Below are positions 45,416 through 64,000 of a stretch of DNA of 64,000 nt, one piece after another (positions within the stretch are counted from its first letter, which is position 1; every line of letters begins with the position of its first letter). A program made the translations under genes and the position numbers. Under the pieces are notes generated by a model. The model saw only the letters and a list, made by a program, of their open reading frames with translations. It searched no databases and was not told where the DNA came from. Source of the stretch: Mesostigma viride (taxonomy: Eukaryota; Streptophyta; Mesostigmatophyceae; Mesostigmatales; Mesostigmataceae); NCBI GenBank assembly GCA_009746045.1, contig RPFO01000299.1, positions 644,001 to 708,000 of the forward strand, given 5' to 3'.

Positions 45416-48400
45416 ATGGCCGTGAAGATGGCGAGCCTGGCTGATGTCTGCTACTACAGCAACCCGGACTTGCATCCGGGCGTGCGCTCGCTTGTGAAAC
45501 GCTGCAGCGGACGCAACAAGGTACCGCGCAGGTCCGCGCCGGCTGATTCCTGCCGTTGGCGCGCTGTCTTGTGCATGCCTGGCCAGTTGCGGTTTGGGTT
45601 GTCCGTGTCATGTATAGGATTTACCCGTATAATTCTTGCCGTTGCCTGCCCGCATGGGTCAAATATACTTCCCTAAAACAACAGCTAAAACGCCAACGCT
45701 GCTCAAGTTGGACTATTCTCACAGCAACCGCGCACGCACCCAATATTCACGCTCAAGATCCGCTGGGTACTGCGATGTGGGGTCAAACACCAGCCGAGGC
45801 AGGTCTGCACAGTAGTTGACACTTTTGGGGGGGGTCAGGGGCGGTTGGCGTACAGAACACAGGCAGCATGCCTGCAGCTGGGGCGTACATCTGTGGTGGT
45901 AGCTGGTACGGGGCATTGTCCAGCACGCACCGTGGTTGTATGAACACCGCACTCATCGCGTGGGTAACTAAGCCATAGCCTGAATCAGCAAACATCACAA
46001 CGATTTGGCTGCATGTATCGCTCCATGGCAGCTGCCACCTGTCCCCCCGCTTACGTCACTTCCACCCAGTGCCCAGTGCTGCGCTGCTTCGAGGTGTTCA
46101 CATATGCCTCAACACAGCCGGGAGGTGTTAGTCCATCCTCGCTTGTCCATAGCACATGCTCGATGTCAAGTCATGTCCTTCATATTTATTTCCATGTGTG
46201 CATGTTGGAGGGCGCTGTGCTCGGGAGATAGGGTTGGCTGGTAGGCAAAGGCAGCCTGGTGTAGTAACGCACACCCAGCCTTAGCCCTAATGTAAGCTCT
46301 GCCTTGTTGCAACGCTCCGGGGCACGCGGGATGGTAGGTGGGTGTCTTGGGTAACCTGCACTTGGGTCCTCCCCCGTCTGCCATCCAAGTCTCCCTCTGT
46401 CCCCTCATCATCCTGTGCCCAAATAAAATATCTTGATAGGGGACTCATGCACGAATAGCCGATCAGAAAGGAAAGGGAGGTGTGTCTGTGTACGGAGGGA
46501 GAGAGGACATCACGCTGAGCACAGCCGTGGAAGACGAATGGAAGTCCTTTTTTGTGTCTCCGTAGAACTGGTCGTAAGGTTTTCCGGAAGAGTTGATACT
46601 TTGTGCGCTCGCGATGGCAGCGATGGAGTGGCCGCTGCAGGCGCCGATCACAATTACTATACTGGTAGGTTTCTTCCCGATCACAATTACTATACTGGTA
46701 GGTTTCTTCCCGATCACAATTACTATACTGGTAGGTTTCTTCCCGATCACAATTACTATACTGGTAGGTTTCTTCCCGATCACAATTGCTATACTGGTAG
46801 GTTTCTTCCCGATCATAAACTGCTGCTGGCCTGCGAAGGAACATCAGCTGTTCTATTGTGTTGTATGTAGTACAGTCCAGGTTCCGGTTCCACCTCTTTT
46901 TGTCATCCCCTAATCCGCGCCATCCCGGTTCCTCCTCGTCTTCATCGTGTGCCCTAATCCGCGCCATCCAGGTTCCTCCTCATCTTCATCGTGTGCCCTA
47001 ATCCGCGCCATCCCGGTTCCTCCTCGTCTTCATCGTGTGCCCTAATCCTTTTGCGGCGTTTCTTGCTCAACGTGTTTACCTTGGGCCCATGCTGGCCGTG
47101 GTGAGGGTGTGAGGACCTGCGTGGAGTGTTCTTCATTCACAGAGCGTCCGTATGCCGGTGTCCATTATATGTGTCTGTCCAAGTTCATACTTTCCATCAC
47201 ACTTTGAGCCCCTCTCTTCCAACTTTCAGTCTTCCTGATTGCAGTAACTCCCATGTCGAGCGTTTCCGCAGACCCAGATTCTCCTCACCTGCTGCGTCAT
47301 GTGGTTACACTATGGTCGGTCTCCTTGCCCACCTCCCCAGTACACCTCGTGGTACATCGCCGATGACATGCGCGACCCCAAGGGACCCGTCCGCTACGTG
47401 CTGATCGGCGGCGTACACTTGGCCAACGAGAGCCTGGACCGCACACAGCTGGGGCGCAAGCTCATGTCCTTCTGGTGCGGAGTTGATGACTTTCTGATCT
47501 CATTGGATTTAGCAGGACTTCTTGGTTTGTGGAATCGCTGGCTTGCCCGCTCGCGCACACCGTCTACCACTCTCACTCCCGCCTTCCAACCACCCTCCTT
47601 CCAACCACCCTCACCGTGTCGTTACTTCACACACACATGTACACACACACATGCAAATGTGCGTGGAACATTGTCTCTCACAGACACTCTCTCAGTTGTA
47701 TAAATGTTCCTGCTCCGTTACTGAGCAGCAGACGATCTGTGGACGAGCGTCCTTGTTTCGTGCCTACCCCCGTTGGCTTGTCTTGGTATTCACTTTCTGT
47801 TCTCTTGTCCAGGGGGTCAGTTGCAGGAAAGATCGGGGTTAGCCTTGCCGATGCGAGTTTGTCCGACAACCCTGTTGCCTAGCACAACTTGCATCCCATA
47901 TTTTCACAGTATCCGCCTGACCTCACAATCTCACGTTGCTTGCCAGAAGGACGCGCCATCTTTTTTCTTCATCGAATAGGACACCTCTTTGTTCCCAACG
48001 GGGCGCCTGCTTGCCCACAACCCCGGTTGCCCCCTGTCATCCGTTGGCCCAGATGGACCTGTTCCATACGTGTGCTCCTTGTGCGATTGGCTCGAAACAA
48101 CTGCGCTGGCCTGCATGTTAACACGCCCAGGCCGCGTGACTTTGCTTCGGAGAGAGAGCTGGGCATGCGGCCGCGATTGGAGAAAGGCAAGACGAGAAAT
48201 GGCTCCCCGGAAGCCAAGTTGGTGGCGCATGCAGGCATACTGGATGTGGCAGAGGAGCTATTTTTTGAGATGAAGCCGTTCCTGGGGGGTGGGATCGGGA
48301 ACTTCCCAGGTGCAACTACGACAAAGCACGTCCCTGGGACCTCCCCTGCAGATGTGAAAACGCCCTCTGATGGTGCGCCAGTAACAGTCATGGTGTCAGA

Positions 48401-50425
48401 GCCGCAGCCCACCGGGTCAAGGGTGCAAGGGGAGGATTGGGCCAGAGCGGAGGGGGGGCAAGATGCACGGCCACTGCGTTTCCATTACGGGGGCCATTCC
48501 CTCGGAGGCCCCCTAGCCATCATGCTGTCCATCATGGCCTTCAAGCGGCTCAAGGTGCCTGCGCAGTGCTTTCTGCCGACACACTGCTTCGGGTCGCCAC
48601 CGCTTATGGCCTGGCAGGTGCCGCCCTCGCAGCAGGAAGCAAAGAGGGAGGCCAAGCAGGAGGGTACACCGGTCAATGGCGCCCCGGTGCAGGCAACGAT
48701 AGCGCGAGCAGAGGGGGACCAGAAGGGAGGCATCACGGGGGGGCAAAGGGCCGGTTCAGGCAGCAGTTTCAGTGACGGTGCCAGCGCGCTCTTGTCGCGG
48801 GCATTAGGGGCGATAGTAGGCAGCTGGGGCGGCAAGGACGATGCACCCCCGCAGTCGGTCACCACTAAGGTGGTTGTGGGGGAGGCGACGAGTCGAGCCC
48901 GTACCAACGATGAGGCAGGAGGAACCCGCGGCGCCAACAGTGTTGAGTCGGTCCAAGTGTCCACAGTGTCGGTTGCGGCAGGCCAGGTGCAGGATCGGCC
49001 CAATCAGGGGCGCGTGGCAGCAGTAGCCACGTCAGTGGACCGTGAGACGACTGCCAGTGGCTCATCGGTGGCCATTGCCGCGGTCTCCGCTTCGAGTGAG
49101 GCCTTACCAGCTAGCAATGCTGCAGTGCCCCCACCCGGGCCTGCGCGGCCGGTGTTTCCGTTGCTGGACAACGTCCGCTCCTTCGTGATTGATATCGACG
49201 TCGTCCCCCGCGCGTTCCTATTGGTGGACCCGCTGTACGAGCTGGCGCGGCGGCTGCCCGCGCTGCGCAACCTGCTGAGCTGGCGGGGCAGCTTGCTGGG
49301 GGGCGACATGCTCACCGACACGCGTTTCCTGTACGAGAACATGGGGCAGGTGTTCTTCATCGAGGCAAGAGGTGGGTTCCCATACTAGGGGGTATTGCAG
49401 GCATGGAATAGTAAATATAACATAGCAGAATAGTAGAGCAGAGATGGGATCTGAGGGTGCTCTGGTTTGGCAGTTTGGTCATAGATGTCTGGTTGTCTCA
49501 TTGGTCCATGTGCGGTTGGCACCTTGTTTGGTAGTTGGTGCTTGCTTGACCATTTGCTTGGAGGCCTCATATTTTCATGTGCTCCCTGGGGTCGCACAAA
49601 CTGTATGCAGGATCCCAAAGGTAGTGCCGGGATTTTCTTTTTTACATGCGTACCTACACAAGGTCGTAGTGCTCAAGCCATGTCCCAAGTTTCACATGGC
49701 AATACCAGGTTTCATAGGTGTGGGCCCTACAATGCCCATGCATGGATGTAGTCTGAAACAGGCAGGCAGGTCAGTTCAGCAGTGGGCAACTGGGTGATAA
49801 TATTACTTTTCAGCATGCATGACTGTTTGGGTTATTATTTTGGCATTGTGATTTTCTGCATGTCCGCAACTTAACTGAGCTGTTGGAATACATGGTGGTG
49901 CAGGTGCACCTCAGTTGTGCACCCCGAGTAGGTGTCAGTTTACACGCACCGCCTGCAGGTTGTTTTCAAAACGATATGCCCCTTCTCAGGGATATGTGTT
50001 ACATATCCTCCCCACGGAGGTCTGTTCTTAATTACTTAATGAATTAATTGTAATTTTCTGTTAGAACTTTGTATTGCACTTACAACTGTGTGCGTGTGCA
50101 CCCGTGTGGACATGGGAGGTTGTTGTCTTTAATCCGCCCGTCCACTTTTTAGTGAAATGGGACGTGCTCGTGTTGGACTGGTGTAATTGTGGTTCATATT
50201 GTGTGTTGGCATACAGGGTCTCGGGTGCGCGTCTCCAAGCTGACACCAGAGGAGGCCAATTCTGCACTTATCCTCAGCATCGACAAGTTCATTTCGGACC
50301 CGGTGAACATCCTGCAGGCTCTCATGGACCACAATCACATACGCTACGAACGTGACCTCAGCTCGGCATTGCTGGCTGCCAAGTTTCGACAACGTGTGCA
50401 CACAGAAAATACTATTAAACCATAA
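45416..50425 (+). CDS. PLIP-like class-3 lipase, four exons recognised
   Basis: Exons 45416-45520, 47341-47474, 48131-49371, 50217-50425; phases 0, 2 and 1 join perfectly, giving 562 aa if the Met at 45416 is the start (upstream exons are possible). The lipase_3 fold is seen in order: SWYIADDM...VRYVLIGGVH, AHAGILDVAEELFFEMKPFL, the nucleophile elbow GHSLGG (Ser 203), a CFGSP strand, IDIDVVPRAFL (Asp 436) and MDHNHIRYERDL (His 532 or 534). The DVVPRAF text and C-terminal DH-x-Y block are typical of plastid PLIP acylhydrolases, which act on chloroplast glycerolipids. Plastid targeting here is not shown. A roughly 180-residue low-complexity insert separates the Ser and Asp motifs. Intron 1 (1.8 kb) holds two minisatellites. 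Confidence 0.87.
46646..46815. repeat. 33-bp minisatellite, 5 copies, in lipase intron 1
   Basis: Units contain GATCACAATTACTATACTGG then TAGGTTTCTTCC. On the plus strand each carries ACTGGTAGGT, a donor-like sequence, but no exon ending at 46664 could be joined in phase. Confidence 0.9.
46905..47050. repeat. 45-bp minisatellite, about 3 copies
   Basis: Units contain CCCTAATCCGCGCCATCC and GGTTCCTCCTCGTCTTCAT, in intron 1 of the lipase gene. Confidence 0.9.
49855..50045 (-). repeat. Dispersed repeat R1, inverted shorter copy in lipase intron 3
   Basis: Reverse complement of the left half of R1, ending CCTCCCCACGGAGG next to an AT-rich TTAATTACTTAATG stretch. A further fragment of about 50 bp lies at 51815-51870. 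Confidence 0.75.
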
Positions 50426-50429
50426 CTTT

Positions 50430-51215
50430 CATGCTGTAAGTACATTTAATTAGCACGATTAAGGTTTTCACACATGGTTGTTGCTGTTCTTAGTACATGC
50501 GAGATACAAATATGTAAGAATTTTCAATCCTTTGCCCTTTCTAGGGTTGTCTTCATGTACATGACTGATCATGCATGTCTGTCTTTTGTTTCCTGGAGGT
50601 CCAGCCTATCTAAACTGAGGCTAGCTTGCAACCAGTTGGATGGGTTGCATATATCAAATGTGTTATTCGCTACCCTGATATTCACAGTCTCCTTTCCCAC
50701 ACAGTGAAGTATGGTGTTGTTCTTAGTCAGTTGCATCGTTTTTCCCGTCTTTGTACTTTTCGTGTCAATTTCATCAAGACTCTTGTTGAACTCTTGCATT
50801 GTATGTTGGTCAAAGAATATGACCGAGGTACATTATGCTTCCTCAAGTCCGGTGTTTTTTGCAACGTCACCCACATCTGTTTGGTGCTGCCCCTTGGCAC
50901 AAGCTCTACAAACAGGTCGTGGACCGGCTGGATCGCGTATAGTATAGCAGCCGTTCCGAGTTTGCGGTGCCCACTGGATTCGTTGTCTTATAATCTTGAA
51001 GCTAGAATTACAGTATGGATGTACAATGGAAACCATAGAAAGTCGAAAGCCATACAAGTCGTTTATAAGTGATGTTGTATAATTGGAAAAAGAATTGTTT
51101 GGTACAGGCTTATCAACTGTTGATATCAAAGATATTAAAGTAATTACATTCAGGTCTACAGTGAATGTAATTACTAATAGATCACGAACAATAAGTTGTT
51201 GTGATTATAGAATTA
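50430..51215. other. Intergenic, AT-rich
   Basis: No gene recognised. A perfect hairpin with a 12-base stem (GTAATTACATTC ... GAATGTAATTAC) is present at about 51139-51173. Confidence 0.45.
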
Positions 51216-51449
51216 CACGCCCTGATCAAGCATGCTGTTTCCGGCCCCACCGTCTAGGTCATCTAGTCGCTAGCTACACGTAAGCCAGCCATAATTTCAA
51301 TGCACACGGATACACATTTCCATCACCATTCATCTTCATCATCCCAGGTGAACGACTCGAACACGCGTCCGACAAGATAACGGCAGGCTCGCGCTACCAT
51401 GGTCCGGATTCACCCGATTTCTGGCCTGCGCTGGTTGTCTCCTTGATAG
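51216..51449 (-). repeat. Dispersed repeat R3, copy 2 (inverted)
   Basis: Reverse-complement relative of 35273-35510, ending GGTTGTCTCCTTGAT. Confidence 0.7.
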
Positions 51450-51654
51450 AATTACCATCGCGTCACTAAAGTAACATGATGTCTTCTGGCATACATGGGC
51501 ATTTGTTTCACGCCGCACATTTGAAAGTTATGTCCTCCGGATTTTTGCCTTTGCACCGTGTGCAGTTCTCGAACGTTTGGGAACAGGGCATTTAATTAAA
51601 TCAAATCACATTGGAACATATATATTTCCTATAGTCCTACATATATATTTCCTA

Positions 51655-51795
51655 TCGTCCTATAGTCAGCAAAATTGGTGCGAGAGGTCCCCAGTTCGAT
51701 TCCGGTCGGATTCATTTGCAGATCGCGTTTTTCCGCGTTTTCCGCGGCCCGGTACTGAACGCAAATGGTTTTCACCTTTGCGGAGTGCCTGATCA
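51655..51795 (+). mobile_element. tRNA-related SINE-like repeat, truncated copy 3
   Basis: Starts GTCCTATAGTCAGCAAAATT and carries the same A- and B-box-like text as 13352-13569, ending near TGCCTGATCA. Confidence 0.6.
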
Positions 51796-51870
51796 AATAT
51801 ATATTTCCGTTGGGAGCACATGGATAGCACATATCCCTGAGAAGGGGCATATGACTTTTCTTGGAGCCCT

Positions 51871-52390
51871 ACTTCCTGCGCAAGGGTAGGGGGGGGGGCC
51901 CACAATCAATCTACAATACCCATGCCAAATTTTATTACTTGAGGAGACGCCATAACAACAAATACATGACAATTGATGCTCATTGTGAATGCGTTTCCAC
52001 ATGAAATCATTACCATTTCATGCAATTTGGTCACTGGTGCGCTTTCCGCGTGCACTTTTCATTACTAGATTGCTTAAATTTATTAAAATTTATTAACATT
52101 TATTAAAATTTATTCAAGTCGGGGTAAAATTGGCTGTTTTTGTCATAGTGTCATGCACTCGGAGGGTAAGCAAGTGAGACAAGTTGTAGATTATTTACAA
52201 TTGCACAACCCTCTCCACGACCCCGCTAGTTCTATTTATAGAACGAATTATAATTATTGCCAAAATTGTGCACAAGCCTGTGCACAACCCAACCAGTAAT
52301 TCCCACTTGAACTTTGAATATTCAAGTGAATGCTCTGGAGACAGATGTACAGATCGATCTTTACAAATGTACACGAGTTCAGATCAAGCT
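51871..52390. other. Spacer, no gene recognised
   Basis: AT-rich, with AAATTTATTAA-type runs around 52070-52110. It probably includes the 3' UTR of the minus-strand gene ending at 52393. Confidence 0.4.
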
Positions 52391-52392
52391 AT

Positions 52393-62915
<10,523 letters not shown>

Positions 62916-63003
62916 CTGTGACACGCAGACGACAAAGAAAAAATCCGCCGAATATGTTAGCAAGCGGTGCGGTGCAGCACACACATCTGACAAAGCTCAT
63001 AGG

Positions 63004-63415
63004 TCAACCCTTAAAACCGTGTCCAACTGCCCGCTATAAAAACCGGGCAATTGTCACTTTCCATGATAATGTCCACAAACCAACCTAATAGTTAGTTATG
63101 GTCCATTATAGGACACAAGCACACACATATATTCACCACCTTGGGGGTCATGTCATTGGTCATATTGCAATGTCCTATGGGTGCCAAATATAGCACCCCC
63201 TGACAGAAAGGAAGCTAGTAAAGGGCTCATGAACACCAAGGTTGCATGTGGAGGAGCAGGGACCCAGCTGCAAGCTCTAACAATAAATGCCCACTACAAA
63301 TAGCGGACAGTTTGGTTTGTGACACCTGTTAGCATTACAAAGCTCAATTCTCATCCCGTAGCAACAAAAATGTAATGTCCGCTGTAAATATCACTCAAAA
63401 CGGCTAAAGGGTTAA
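63004..63415. mobile_element. Probable piggyBac-type MITE
   Basis: The left end TCAA-CCCTTAAAACCG and the right end CGGCTAAAGGG-TTAA resemble the CCCTTAAA ends of 36719-38447. Inside are GCCCGCTATAAAAACCGGGC and TAGCGGACA fragments near the ends. One flanking TTAA has become TCAA. 412 bp, no coding potential. Confidence 0.45.
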
Positions 63416-63454
63416 AACGAAGTTGTAGTTGTTTTGCGGCATCAAGTTTCAAAG

Positions 63455-63563
63455 TACGTACTGGGATACCCTTCGCCAGCCTGCTTGGCATCCAGTAGGA
63501 TAAGATCTTGGAACCAGTAAGGGGGCTTCGCTTGCTGCGGCAGATGGTGCAATCCATTGTGAT
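63455..63563 (-). CDS. Candidate upstream exon of the unknown gene
   Basis: A GCGCGCAG acceptor is followed by about 32 open codons with a CxxC pair (MDCTICRSKRSPLTGSK) and SYWMPSRLAK, then a weak donor GGTATCC near 63455. Its end phase does not directly fit the exon starting at 62915, so either another exon lies between or the donor differs. Confidence 0.35.
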
Positions 63564-63570
63564 CTGCGCG

Positions 63571-63820
63571 CAAAACATACACAAACGAACAACCCTCATA
63601 GGTTGAGCAATCCACAAAATCATGCCATTACTGTAACAACATGGGCAAAGCATACACAAACGAACAACCATCATAGATTGAGCTAGCAATCCACAACATC
63701 ATGCCATTACTGTAACAACATGGGCAAAGCATACACAAACGAACAACCATCATAGATAGAGCTAGCAATCCACAACATCATGCCATTAATGTAATAACAT
63801 GGGCAAAACATACACAAACA
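63571..63820. repeat. 78-bp tandem repeat, about 3 copies
   Basis: Units contain CATACACAAACGAACAACC and ATGCCATTACTGTAACAACA. On the minus strand the array runs up to the acceptor of the candidate exon at 63563, sharing TTCGTTTGTGTATG with it. Confidence 0.85.
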
Positions 63821-64000
63821 AATAGCCATGATAGGGCATTAAGAGAATAGCCATGATTGGGGCAATAAGAGAATTTTTTTTGTTCAATTCAATGATCACA
63901 ATTTATGCACACAGTCGATGCATTCATAAATGAGGCAGGTTCTTCCGAAAATTGGCTCCGTCGTAGAGTGTCAACGGCCAACTTGCAAACACGCACGTTA
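63821..64000. other. Right edge, nothing recognised
   Basis: Unique AT-rich sequence with no supported feature. Confidence 0.4.

Noticed and set aside
46287-46967. Minus-strand frame with repeated Arg-Glu-Glu-Thr-Tyr-Gln-Tyr-Ser
   Set aside because: A 33-bp minisatellite read through an intron of the plus-strand lipase gene; 33 is a multiple of three, so the frame stays open by chance.

Overview
The window looks like nuclear DNA of a green alga (Chlorophyta; Chlorophyceae is my best guess, unproven). The evidence is short GC-rich exons split by GT-AG introns, less GC-rich and often AT-rich intergenic DNA, plant/algal-type protein families (a PLIP-like class-3 lipase, a CLEC16A/GFS9 homologue), piggyBac and LINE remnants, and very large amounts of tandem repeat. 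There are no operons, ribosome sites or prokaryotic signals. Almost all long open frames in the repeat tracts are artefacts; the real genes had to be pieced together from exons with matching phases.

Layout. (1) About 0-15 kb, minus strand: a CLEC16A/GOP-1/GFS9 homologue whose 3' end lies beyond the left edge, with 14 well-supported exons; its introns hold most of the minisatellites. (2) 15-28.5 kb: mostly gene-poor, with a composite satellite block (17.4-24.2 kb), a small inverted-repeat MITE and AT-rich sequence. (3) 28.5-31.8 kb: a complete piggyBac element with TTAA target duplications. (4) 31.9-40.4 kb: dispersed repeats, a foldback element, and a decayed LINE ORF1 split by a non-autonomous piggyBac-type insertion. 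(5) 40.5-43.9 kb, minus strand: a four-exon, membrane-anchored SAM methyltransferase. (6) 45.4-50.4 kb, plus strand and divergent from it: a PLIP-like lipase with a Ser-Asp-His triad. (7) 52.4-63.6 kb, minus strand: a large gene of unknown function whose introns are palindromic 46-bp repeats and a 4.5-kb AAGGAC hexamer satellite.

The host genes show no obvious shared pathway: CLEC16A-type proteins act in endosome/autophagy traffic, the lipase in membrane glycerolipid turnover and the methyltransferase probably in the endomembrane system.

The most striking feature is that many introns begin with tandem copies of the exon-intron junction itself: the last exon bases plus the GT donor are repeated 2-8 times into the intron. 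This is seen in two unrelated genes. Copies far from the exon tend to carry a changed donor. It suggests that minisatellites here are seeded at 5' splice sites.

All product names rest on motif recognition by eye; no database search was run.
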